Origin: Myxococcales bacterium
GTDB taxonomy: Bacteria; Myxococcota; Myxococcia; Myxococcales; Myxococcaceae
Length of the DNA: 64,000 bases
Reading direction: 5' to 3'
NCBI GenBank assembly: GCA_020846875.1
Contig: JADLDB010000179.1
Span: 84,994-148,993, forward strand
The notes beneath the pieces are model-generated. The model was not told the DNA's origin, ran no database searches, and was given only the letters and a program-made list of their open reading frames with translations. How positions within the stretch are numbered: position 1 is the stretch's first letter; each line of letters begins with the position of its first letter. Positions 44,195 to 52,528 of this stretch are shown here, one piece after another. The position numbers and the translations under genes were made by a program.

Positions 44195-46765
44195 TCACGG
44201 AGACAAGGGACTCAAGTCCGCCCAGTTGGGGCCGACCTCCACGCCCACGCGCAGGGGCGCCTCCAGCGCAAACGCGCTCCGCATCGCCTCGGAGGCCACC
44301 CGCGCCGCCTCCCGCAGCTCCCCCTCCGGCACCTCGAACAACACCTCGTCCAGCACCTGCACCAACGGCACCGTCGCCAGCCCCGCCCGCTGCAGCGCCC
44401 GGTCCGCGTCGAGCAACCCCCGCCGAGACACATCACACACCGAGCCCTCGTGCGTCCCGCGCCGGGCCAGCCGCTCGGCGTAGCCACGCAGCATGGGGTC
44501 CAGCGACTCCAGCCCACCAATGGGCCAGTGCCGCCCGGCGATGGTGACGAGAAACCCGCGCTCGCGGGCCAGCCGCTCCTGCTCGTCCTGGAAAGCCCGC
44601 ACCTGGGAGTACTTCCTGTCGAAGCGGGCGATGAGCTGCTTCGCCTCCGCCGCCTCCACGCCCAGCTGCAGCGCCAGGGCGCTGGCCCCCTGCCCCGCGA
44701 AGGTGGCGAAGTTCACCACCTTCCCCAGCTGCCGCTCGTCGGCCGTCACCTCCTCCGGCCGCTTCTCCAGCACCGCCGCGGCCGTCAGCCGGTGCACGTC
44801 GGCCTTCTCCTTGAGCGGCTCCACCAGCGCCGGGTCCTTCGTCAGGTGCGCCAGCACGTGCAGCCCCAACTGGTTGTAGTCGACGGACATGAGGACATGC
44901 CCCGGCCTGGCCACGAAGGCGCGGCGGACGCGGGCCATCTCGGGCGTGCGGCCCGGCACCCGCCCCAGGTCCGGGTTGGAGTTGACGATGCGCCCCGAAA
45001 ACGAGCGCGCGGGGTGGAAGCTGGAGTGCACCCGCCCGTCCGGCCCGAGGTCCCCCCTGAGCGCCGTCACCCAACTGTCGGTGAGGCGCCGCAGCATGCG
45101 CCAGCGGATGACGAGCCGGACGATGGGGTGCGCGTGCTCGATGCGCTCCAGCGCCTCGGTGGCGGTGCTCCAGCCCGTCTTGGTGTGACTCACCACCGGC
45201 AGCTTCAGCTCCCCGAAGAGCACCTCCCCCAGTTGCTTGGTCGACCCCAGCTCGAAGGGCTTGCCCGCCAGCGCGAAGATGCGTTGCTTCAGCTCCGCCT
45301 CGATGGGGGCGAAGTCCGCTTCGGCGCGGTCCAACTCGGCGGCGTCCACCGCGATGCCCGTCAGCTCCATGCGGATGAGCGTCTGCCCCAGGGCCAGGTA
45401 CTCCGCGTGCTGGGCCGCATCCACCTTCGGGCCCAGCGCCTGCCACACCCGCGCGGTGACGTCGGCCCACTCCCCCGCGTAGGCGGCCACCTTCTCGCGA
45501 GGCACCTGGCCCCACGCCTTCCTCCGCGCGCCCACGCCCCGCACCGCGTCGTCCGCAGGCAGCGCCCGTCCCAGCACCTGCCGCGCCACGATGGACAAGT
45601 CATGCGGCGCCCAGTTGGACGGCTGGGTGAGGTGCGAGGCCACCGCGGTGTCGCCCGCCACGCCGGCCAGGGTGACGCCCCGCCGCCGCAGCGCCACGTC
45701 CACGTCCTTGCTGTCATGCGCCAGCTTGGGCGCCTTCGCGTCCTGGAGCCACGCGGCCAGCGTCGCGTCGAGCGGCTCGTCGCCCACCGGCACGTACCAC
45801 GCCTTCCCTTCGCCGCCGGCCAGCGCCAGGCCCACCAGCGCCCCGCGCACCGGCGTCGGGTCCTCCGTCACCGCGTGCAGGGCCACCGGCGCGCGGCCCA
45901 GCTCCTCAAGGGCGGCCCGCACCTCGTCGTGGGAAGTGCACACCGTCACCGCCACCTTCTCCGCGCCGTCGGAGGCGAGGAGCTCCACGAAGCCCAGCGG
46001 CTTGAGCGCGGCGTTGAGCGCCGCGGCGGAAGGTGGAGTCCAGCCCGCGCCCGCGAGCGGCACCGGGAGGGGACGATGCGCGTCCAACCGGCAGCGGGCC
46101 AGCTCCACGGGAATCGCCTCGCGCGCCGCCCTGAGCGCGTTGCCCGCGCGCCCGCCGATGGAGTCGAGGGCCGCCAGGGCGCCGTCCACCGAGCCGTGCG
46201 CCTCGAGCAGCCCGGTGGCGCCCTTGGCGCCGATGCCGGCGATGCCCGGCAGCCCGTCGTCCTCGTTGCCCACCAACGCCAGCCACTCTGCCACCTGCGA
46301 AGGGCCGACGCCGAAGCGCTTCTTCACCATGTCGGTGGTGTAGCGGGCGTCCTTGTTCGGGTCGTACCACCAGGCCGAGTCGCCCACGAGCTGCGCCAGC
46401 CGCTTGTCCGCGCCCACCACCACCACGTCGTCGCCCGCGTCGAGGGCCGCGCGCGCGTAGGAGGCGCACAGGGGCAGTTCGTCGTCCGTCTCCACCACGG
46501 TGAAGCCGAAGGCGCGCAGCAGCGCGGGCAACTCGGGCACCTGGGCTTGCAGCGGCCGCGGCCAGTCGTCCGGAGGTGGCCTCGCGCTCACCACCGCCAC
46601 CGCGCGCGAGGGCTGCTTGAAGGCCAGCCCATTCACCAGCGCCTTCGCCACGGCGAACAGGCCATTCACCGGCGCGCCGGCGGCCGAGAGGCGATCCGTC
46701 GGCACCACCGCGTGGCCCCGCGCCAGCGTGTTGGTCGCGGCCACGATGAGCGTGCGTTCAGGCAT
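44195..46765 (-). CDS. Divergent DNA polymerase I-family protein
   Basis: An 856-residue protein with the PolI layout: 5'-nuclease-like domain (1-250), 3'-5' exonuclease-like domain (about 275-440) and polymerase domain (about 460-856). The polymerase metal ligands remain: Asp in SVDYNQL (near 627) and Asp in VLDEVLFEV (near 806), with template and primer motifs (SFSGRIVNSNPDLGRVP). Several conserved residues are changed. The 5'-nuclease cluster ADD is replaced by LCASYAR and DKD by DKR. The exonuclease D-x-E is lost (LHAVTED). Glu710 of E. coli PolI is Gly, Tyr766 is Ala and His881 is Leu. It is probably a polymerase paralogue without nuclease activities, not the housekeeping PolA. Confidence 0.85.
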   Translation of the reverse strand: MPERTLIVAATNTLARGHAVVPTDRLSAAGAPVNGLFAVAKALVNGLAFKQPSRAVAVVSARPPPDDWPRPLQAQVPELPALLRAFGFTVVETDDELPLCASYARAALDAGDDVVVVGADKRLAQLVGDSAWWYDPNKDARYTTDMVKKRFGVGPSQVAEWLALVGNEDDGLPGIAGIGAKGATGLLEAHGSVDGALAALDSIGGRAGNALRAAREAIPVELARCRLDAHRPLPVPLAGAGWTPPSAAALNAALKPLGFVELLASDGAEKVAVTVCTSHDEVRAALEELGRAPVALHAVTEDPTPVRGALVGLALAGGEGKAWYVPVGDEPLDATLAAWLQDAKAPKLAHDSKDVDVALRRRGVTLAGVAGDTAVASHLTQPSNWAPHDLSIVARQVLGRALPADDAVRGVGARRKAWGQVPREKVAAYAGEWADVTARVWQALGPKVDAAQHAEYLALGQTLIRMELTGIAVDAAELDRAEADFAPIEAELKQRIFALAGKPFELGSTKQLGEVLFGELKLPVVSHTKTGWSTATEALERIEHAHPIVRLVIRWRMLRRLTDSWVTALRGDLGPDGRVHSSFHPARSFSGRIVNSNPDLGRVPGRTPEMARVRRAFVARPGHVLMSVDYNQLGLHVLAHLTKDPALVEPLKEKADVHRLTAAAVLEKRPEEVTADERQLGKVVNFATFAGQGASALALQLGVEAAEAKQLIARFDRKYSQVRAFQDEQERLARERGFLVTIAGRHWPIGGLESLDPMLRGYAERLARRGTHEGSVCDVSRRGLLDADRALQRAGLATVPLVQVLDEVLFEVPEGELREAARVASEAMRSAFALEAPLRVGVEVGPNWADLSPLSP

Positions 46766-46944
46766 GGCGGCGGGGGAACCGTAACGCGGCGTCCGCGCCC
46801 CCGCCGGTTCCTGGCTCGCGCCCATCGCCGACGGCACGGAGCGCCGGGCCCACCTGGATGGAGCGCGGGTCGCGCAGGACCTCGGCCGAAGGTCTGGCTG
46901 CGCCGCTTCTGCTCGCAGCGCGCAATTCACCTCATCACGCCGCG

Positions 46945-47484
46945 ATGGACAACGCCTCCGGTTCAGACATGCTGGTCGGGATGACGCTGTCGAAGCTGTG
47001 CCTCGCGTGCGGGCTGTGCTGCGACGGCTCGCTGTTCCGTTTCGTGCCGGCCCAGGAGTCGGAGGCCGAGCTACACCTGAAGCTGGGACTGCCGGTGGTG
47101 CAGCAGTCGGGGCGCGCGGCGATGGCGCTGCCCTGCCGGAGGCTGTCGGAGCGCCAGTGCACCGTCTACGAGGAGCGGCCCTCCGGCTGCCGCGCGTACG
47201 TGTGCCGGCTGGGCGACGAACTGGAGCGGGGTGAGGTGTCCTTCGCGCACGCGCTGGCGGTGGTGCGGGAAGCCCAGCGGCGCATCGCGGCGCTGGCCGC
47301 GGCGTGGCCCGGCGAAGGGCCGGTGGTGCAGTCCGCCACCCTCGCCGCGCTCGAAGCAGACTCCTCGCTGTCCGACGCCGCGTACGAGCTGCTGGCCGAC
47401 GCGCGCAGTTGGATTGACCAGGAGCTGCACTGGCCTGAGGACAGCCGGGCCTGCCCCTCACCCCCGATGGGGGAGAGGGGGTAG
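46945..47484 (+). CDS. YkgJ-family Cys-cluster protein
   Basis: A protein of about 179 residues with the YkgJ zinc- or iron-binding pattern: LCLACGLCCDG near the N-terminus, then PCRRL, QCTVYEERPSGCRAYVC. The Cys residues probably bind a metal or Fe-S centre. The start is uncertain: ATG at 46945 (used), 46969 or 46981, none with a strong ribosome site. The last ten codons overlap a perfect GC-rich hairpin (47454-47480), so the true C-terminus may have been extended by an inserted palindrome. It is divergent from the PolI-like gene (179 bases between starts). Confidence 0.75.
   Translation: MDNASGSDMLVGMTLSKLCLACGLCCDGSLFRFVPAQESEAELHLKLGLPVVQQSGRAAMALPCRRLSERQCTVYEERPSGCRAYVCRLGDELERGEVSFAHALAVVREAQRRIAALAAAWPGEGPVVQSATLAALEADSSLSDAAYELLADARSWIDQELHWPEDSRACPSPPMGERG
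47454..47480. terminator. GC-rich palindrome overlapping the end of the YkgJ gene
   Basis: CCCCTC-a-CCCCC (47454-47465) pairs with GGGGG-a-GAGGGG (47469-47480) around a three-base loop GAT, giving an eleven-pair stem. It encodes the terminal CPSPPMGERG of the YkgJ protein and precedes the Clp-RF2 gene by about 110 bases. It resembles the hairpin at 15045-15064, suggesting a dispersed extragenic palindrome. Confidence 0.5.
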
Positions 47485-47594
47485 ATGGCGCCCGCGGCTC
47501 TGAAAGCCTTCGCTCTCGTGCCGGTTGTGGCAGCCTCGGCGGCCTTGAGTCAGCCGCGCAGCCGCAGTCCGTCCGTCGAAAGCGAACTCCACCC

Positions 47595-50432
47595 ATGGGC
47601 AAGAAGAGACGACCGCAGCACTCCGAAGAGGGCGTGCAGACGCTCATCGAGCGCGACCTGACGCAACTGGCAAGGCAGGGCGCGCTGCCGATGGGGCACG
47701 GCGTCGACCAGGCGGCCATCGAGCTGTCCACGCTGCTGACCCGCGGCGGCAAGGCGCCCTTGCTGGCCGGCGACCAGGGCGTGGGCAAGAGCGCCATCGT
47801 GCAGGAGTTGGCGCGCCGCATCGTGCAGGGCAACGCCCCCGAGGGCCTCAAGGACGCCCGCGTGCTGGAGGTCACCGCCGCCGGCATCTTCGCCCGCAGC
47901 AACACCCCCAAGGGCGCCGCGGAGCTCTTCGAGGAGCTGCTGGAATACCTGGCGCAGGTCCCCAACAGCATCGCCTTCGTGCGTGACGTGGGGCTGGTGC
48001 AGGGCAGCTCGCTGGTCCCCGTCCTCATCCGCGCGCTGCGGGCCGGGCGCGTCCGCTTCATCTTCGAGACGGAAGCCGGCCGCGCCAACGAGCTGCTCCG
48101 CAGCGACGAGACGCTGGCCGAGCGGCTGCACCTCTTGGTGGTGTCCGAGCCGGCGCCGGAGCGCGCGCGGTGGATTCTGGGGCACGTGGCCGAGGAGCTG
48201 GAGGTGACGCAGGGCGTGCCCATCGACGCCTCGGCCTGCGACATGGCCCTGCGCCTCTCGGTGAAGTTCCTCCTTGCCCAGCGGCTGCCCCGCAAGGCCA
48301 TCGAGCTGTTGCGCGAGACGGTGACGGAGGCGGCGGGCGCGGCGCGCGAGCGCGTGACGGGCGAGGACGTGCTCAACCGTTTCTGCCACGCCACCCGCCT
48401 GCCCCGCTTCATGGCCGACGACACGGTGCCGCTGGACCTGGACGAGGTGAGCCGCTTCTTCGGCACGCGGCTGCTCGGCCAGGGCGAGGCCCTGCAGGCC
48501 GTGCTGCGCAGCGTCGCGTTGCTCAAGGCCGGCCTCAACAACCCGAGGCGTCCTCTGGGCGTCTTCCTCTTCGCGGGCCCGACGGGCGTGGGGAAGACGC
48601 ACCTCGCCAAGCTGCTGGCCGAGTACCTCTTCGGCTCCGCGGACCGGCTGGTGCGGCTCAACATGGCCGACTACCCCGACTTCGGGGACGAGAACGTGCT
48701 GTTCGGCAACCCCTGGGCGCAGACGGCCACCGGCAAGCGCGGCGAGCTGTCGCGCCTCCTGGACGGGCGCGTCTTCACCGTGCTGCTGCTGGACGAGTTC
48801 GAGAAGGCGCACGCCAAGTGCCATGACCGCTTCCTCCAGCTCTTCGACGAAGGGCAGTTCATCAACGCCGCCGGCGAGACGGTGCCGTGCAACAACACCC
48901 TCATCGTCTGCACCTCCAACGTGGGCAGCGAGGTGTACCGGGAAGGCGTCATCGGCTTCTCGGCGGCCCGGGGCCTGGAGGAGCTGCTGGCGGAGGTGGA
49001 GCGCCGCATCGGCGGCACCTTCCGCACCGAGTTCTTGAATCGCTTCGACGCCATCTGCCACTTCCGGCCGCTGGGGAAGGTGGAGATTCGCCGCATCGCG
49101 CAGCGCGAGGTGGGCCGGGTGCTGGAGCGGGAAGGCATCCGCGCGCGGCAACTGGACGTGGAGGTGGCGCCGGAGGTGGTGGAGCTGCTGGTGGAGCGCG
49201 GCTACTCGCCCACCCACGGGGCGCGCTTCCTCCAGCGGGAAATCGAGAAGACGTTGACCGCGGCGCTGGCGGTGGAGATTGCGCGAAGGCCCCTGCCTCC
49301 GGCCACGCCGGTGAAGGTGGTGGCGCACCGCGGCCAGGTGCACGCCATCGCCGAGCCGAAGGTGGCGAAGGAGAAGGAGGCCACGGCCTCGGCGTCGCTG
49401 CCCGGCGCCGGCGCGGCGGTAGCGAGGCGGAGGCTGGACCAGCGCAGCCTGGCGCTGGAGGCGGAGGCGCTGGTGGGCCGCGCGGCGGCGGTGGCGGCGG
49501 CGGCGAAGCGGGTGGACCTGGAGGCGCGGCGCAGAGAGCTGCTGGGTATTTCCCAGGCGCCCGGCTTCTGGGACGACGGCGAGAAGGCGGCGGCGGTGCT
49601 GCGCGCCTTCCGGGCGGTGGACGCACAGCTGGGGGAGCTGGACCGCTTGCGGGAGCTCTGCCAGGTGGCGCGGCGGCGCTCGCGCGAGGCGAAGGGCGAC
49701 GTGAAGCTGGCGGCGGCGGTGCGGGCGGTGGAGGAGGCGGCGCGCGAGGTGCGGCTGGCCGAGGCGCGGCTGGCGGCCGGCGGCGGGAAGGACGTGGACG
49801 ACGCGTGGCTGGAGCTCGCCGCGGCGGTGGACGGCGAGGCGGGCGAGGCGTGGGTGCGCGAGCTCTTGCACATGTACCTGGGGTGGGCCCAGCGGCGCGG
49901 GTACGAGGCGAAGGTGGTGGCCGAGGGCGAGGAGCCCCGGCGCGCGGTGCTGCACCTTCACGGGCCCGGGGTGTTCGGCTTCCTCTCGGGCGAGCGCGGG
50001 CTGCACCGGCGGATGGCCGAGGACGGGCGCGTGGCCGCCTACGTGCGCCTCTCGAGGCCCCCGGCCCCAGCCCACGACGCGCCGGCGCGCGAAGGCCTCA
50101 CCGTCACCGGGCGCGAGGTGAAGCGGCGGCCCGGAAACTTCGTGGAGAAGGTGGGCGCGGAGGTGTCCGCCCTTGACGAGCGCACCGGGCGGACGGTGCA
50201 GCTCTTCGGCGCGGGCGCGCCGGCAGAGCTGGAGCCGCTGGCGGTGGCGGTGCTGGACGCCCAGGGCGAGGGCGGCACCGAGGTGCGGCGCTACTTCCTG
50301 GACCGGGGCGCGCGGGTGGAGGACCCCCGCACCGGCGAGGGCACCCCCCGGGTGAAGGACGTGCTGCGCGGAGAAATCGACCTCTTCATCGCGGCGTGGA
50401 TTTCCCGCCCGCCCGACGTGCAGCCCGACTGA
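47595..50432 (+). CDS. ClpA/B-type AAA+ ATPase fused to a GGQ-less release-factor-2 domain
   Basis: A 945-residue fusion. AAA1 (about 20-250) has Walker A GDQGVGKS, but its Walker B is degenerate (IAFVRDV). AAA2 (about 290-590) has GPTGVGKT (near 327), VLLLDEFEK (near 397), sensor residues and the GARFLQREIEK signature of Clp proteins; there is no Clp-N or middle domain. After a coiled-coil region, residues about 638-936 follow RF2 order: DLEARRRELLG, APGFWDD, MYLGWAQRRGY, GPGVFGFLSGERGLHR, then TGRTVQ, and finally VRRYFLDRGARVEDPRTGEG and GEIDLFI. The GGQ catalytic loop reads PGN (about 846-848) and the SPF stop-codon motif is lost. I infer a ribosome-targeted remodelling ATPase. The GTG/ATG choice is not an issue: ATG at 47595. 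Confidence 0.85.
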   Translation: MGKKRRPQHSEEGVQTLIERDLTQLARQGALPMGHGVDQAAIELSTLLTRGGKAPLLAGDQGVGKSAIVQELARRIVQGNAPEGLKDARVLEVTAAGIFARSNTPKGAAELFEELLEYLAQVPNSIAFVRDVGLVQGSSLVPVLIRALRAGRVRFIFETEAGRANELLRSDETLAERLHLLVVSEPAPERARWILGHVAEELEVTQGVPIDASACDMALRLSVKFLLAQRLPRKAIELLRETVTEAAGAARERVTGEDVLNRFCHATRLPRFMADDTVPLDLDEVSRFFGTRLLGQGEALQAVLRSVALLKAGLNNPRRPLGVFLFAGPTGVGKTHLAKLLAEYLFGSADRLVRLNMADYPDFGDENVLFGNPWAQTATGKRGELSRLLDGRVFTVLLLDEFEKAHAKCHDRFLQLFDEGQFINAAGETVPCNNTLIVCTSNVGSEVYREGVIGFSAARGLEELLAEVERRIGGTFRTEFLNRFDAICHFRPLGKVEIRRIAQREVGRVLEREGIRARQLDVEVAPEVVELLVERGYSPTHGARFLQREIEKTLTAALAVEIARRPLPPATPVKVVAHRGQVHAIAEPKVAKEKEATASASLPGAGAAVARRRLDQRSLALEAEALVGRAAAVAAAAKRVDLEARRRELLGISQAPGFWDDGEKAAAVLRAFRAVDAQLGELDRLRELCQVARRRSREAKGDVKLAAAVRAVEEAAREVRLAEARLAAGGGKDVDDAWLELAAAVDGEAGEAWVRELLHMYLGWAQRRGYEAKVVAEGEEPRRAVLHLHGPGVFGFLSGERGLHRRMAEDGRVAAYVRLSRPPAPAHDAPAREGLTVTGREVKRRPGNFVEKVGAEVSALDERTGRTVQLFGAGAPAELEPLAVAVLDAQGEGGTEVRRYFLDRGARVEDPRTGEGTPRVKDVLRGEIDLFIAAWISRPPDVQPD

Positions 50433-50649
50433 GGGCGGTTGATCCGCTGATCAGCCCTCTGGACAAGGGATCCGGCTCGGGCGACAGTGCTTTCCAGGTC
50501 GGTGAGCGCATGCCCGCTCGTCGCGGCGCGAGGTGCCGGGTGTCCTGGCGTCTCGCTGCGCTCCACCGGCTGGAACCTCGCCTACCTCGAGCGCCTGCTC
50601 GTCGCCGACGTCCTCCTGTACGCCAGCAACCGCGACGCGCCTCTTCGTG

Positions 50650-52422
50650 TCAGCGCCGCACCTGGCGCCGCTGCTTCAAGGCCAGGGCGGTGAAGCCGAG
50701 AAACCCGCACACCCCCGCGACCAGCACCGCGAAGCGGGGCACGAGGAGCGCCCCCCCCGCCGCGATGGCCATGGCGAGCGCGATGGTGAAGCCAGGGCGG
50801 TAGAGCAGCACCCCGCCCAGCGACCAGTTGGACGCGAGGCACAGCAGGTACAGGGTGAGCGCCTTGCTGGGAGGCAGGTCCAGGAGCCACGCCGCCGTCC
50901 AGATGAGCACGGCGGCCACGGCGTTGACGTGCAGCCCGCGCACGAGCAGCCGCTGCGCCTCGTTGCGCTCCCGGTCCCGCCCCACCCGCGCCGAGAAGAG
51001 CGCCGCCGTGGCCAGGGGCAGACTGAACACCACCACGCCCAATCCCGTGGTGGGCACGACCAGCCCCCGCTCGAACAGCACCGTCGCGAGGACCGCCGCC
51101 GCGAGGATGACGAGGCCGACGGCGATCGCGAAGGTGCGCTTCGTCCCCAGCAGCAGGTCGAGCTCCCGGCTTCGGGCCTCCCGCTCCAGCGCCGCGAGCG
51201 CCTCGACCGCCGCGAGCAGCTCCCTCGGAGGCGCTTCGAGCTGCGCGATGAGGATCCGCGCCGCGCGCGCGTCGTCGTGGTGCACCTCGTGCTGGGCCAT
51301 CAGCCGCAGCGCCTTCTGCATGCCTTGCCGGGCGCCTTCGAACTCGGGCCAGATGCGCCGGACCTGCTCGAAGCCGAACCGGCACTCGCTGAAGGCCGCG
51401 TGGGTCGTCAGGCCGAGGTCCGAGCCCTCCAGTCCTCTGTCCTGCTGCACCACCAGGTGCTCCAGGTGCACCAGGCGGTTCTGCGCCTGCTCGAAGACGG
51501 CGAACGCCTCGCGGTGGCGCAGGTAGTCCGAAAGCGCCCGCTTCAGCTCGGCCGCGCCCGGGTAGCGGTCGCCGGGAGCGCGCGCCATGGCCCTGCGGCA
51601 GATCGCCGCCAGCTCGTGGGGGATGGCGCGGTCGAAGGTGGGCGGCTCGCCCAGTGCCGCCACCGCCAGAGCCTCGTCGGGCGTCCCCCCGCCGTGCGGA
51701 GGCCTGCCGGTCAGCACCTCGAACAACGTCGCGCCGAGCAGGTAGACGTCGCTGCCTGCGCAGAGCGCCAGGCTGTCGCCTCGGGCCATCTCGGGCGCCA
51801 TGTACGAGGGAGTGCCGGCCGCGCTCGCCGCCTGCGCGAGGGGGAGCACCACGTCGGGGACGAGCGACACGGCGATGCCCCAGTCGCCCAGGTACACCTC
51901 GCCGAAGGCGCCGATCAGCACGTTGGCCGGCTTGATGTCGCGGTGAAGCACGCCCCGGGCGTGCGCGAAGGCCACGGCGTCGCACACGCGCAGCAGCACC
52001 TCGAGCGCCTCCTCCAGCGGCTGCCCAGCCGCGAGCGCCTGGCTCCACGGCGTCCCGTCGACGCGCTTCATCGAGAAGAACGTCTCGCCCGTGGTGGTCT
52101 TCGCCAGGACGTGCACCGGCACGATGTTGGGGTGCTCGAGCCGCCCGGTGACGATCGCCTCGCGCACCAGGTGGGCCGGATTCCCATCGGGACGCCGGAG
52201 GAACTTCGCTGCCACGGTGCGGTCCAGCGCCGTCTGGCGCGCCGACAGCACCTGGCCCATGCCGCCCACGCCCAGCGTCTCGCCCAGCTCGAAGTCGGCG
52301 CCGGGTGCGGGGGCGGTCCCCACGCTGGCGGTGGGCAGCGCCCCTGCACCGCCGGACCGTGACGACGCCCCTTCGGAAGACACGGTCGCGGCCCCGCCCA
52401 TCGACTTCAGCCCTTCGTCCAT
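50650..52422 (-). CDS. Membrane-anchored Ser/Thr kinase
   Basis: A 590-residue protein. The N-terminal 40 residues are low-complexity. The kinase domain (about 45-310) has GVGGMGQV, VAAKFL, HRDIKPAN and the variant Mg-binding loop GDWGIAV (DWG in place of DFG), then APEM. A linker of about 100 residues leads to five or six transmembrane helices (about 425-585). Such multi-pass tails can sense membrane or ligand states. GAGGAG lies about 11 bases before the ATG. It is divergent from the next gene. The 217 bases downstream (50433-50649) hold nothing I recognise. Confidence 0.88.
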   Translation of the reverse strand: MDEGLKSMGGAATVSSEGASSRSGGAGALPTASVGTAPAPGADFELGETLGVGGMGQVLSARQTALDRTVAAKFLRRPDGNPAHLVREAIVTGRLEHPNIVPVHVLAKTTTGETFFSMKRVDGTPWSQALAAGQPLEEALEVLLRVCDAVAFAHARGVLHRDIKPANVLIGAFGEVYLGDWGIAVSLVPDVVLPLAQAASAAGTPSYMAPEMARGDSLALCAGSDVYLLGATLFEVLTGRPPHGGGTPDEALAVAALGEPPTFDRAIPHELAAICRRAMARAPGDRYPGAAELKRALSDYLRHREAFAVFEQAQNRLVHLEHLVVQQDRGLEGSDLGLTTHAAFSECRFGFEQVRRIWPEFEGARQGMQKALRLMAQHEVHHDDARAARILIAQLEAPPRELLAAVEALAALEREARSRELDLLLGTKRTFAIAVGLVILAAAVLATVLFERGLVVPTTGLGVVVFSLPLATAALFSARVGRDRERNEAQRLLVRGLHVNAVAAVLIWTAAWLLDLPPSKALTLYLLCLASNWSLGGVLLYRPGFTIALAMAIAAGGALLVPRFAVLVAGVCGFLGFTALALKQRRQVRR

Positions 52423-52528
52423 GGGTCATCATGCTCCTCGAACCGGCCACCAGTCGCCAACACCGCATCGATGATGGCCATCAATCAGGCCGCTCGCGGG
52501 TCCCTCAGCGAGCTCGTTCGCGTCCAGT

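Noticed and set aside
50433..50649. Plus-strand frame containing NLAYLERLLVADVLLYASN after the Clp-RF2 gene
   Set aside because: Looks protein-like but matches nothing I can name and has no start or stop context. It could be a gene remnant, but unsupported.
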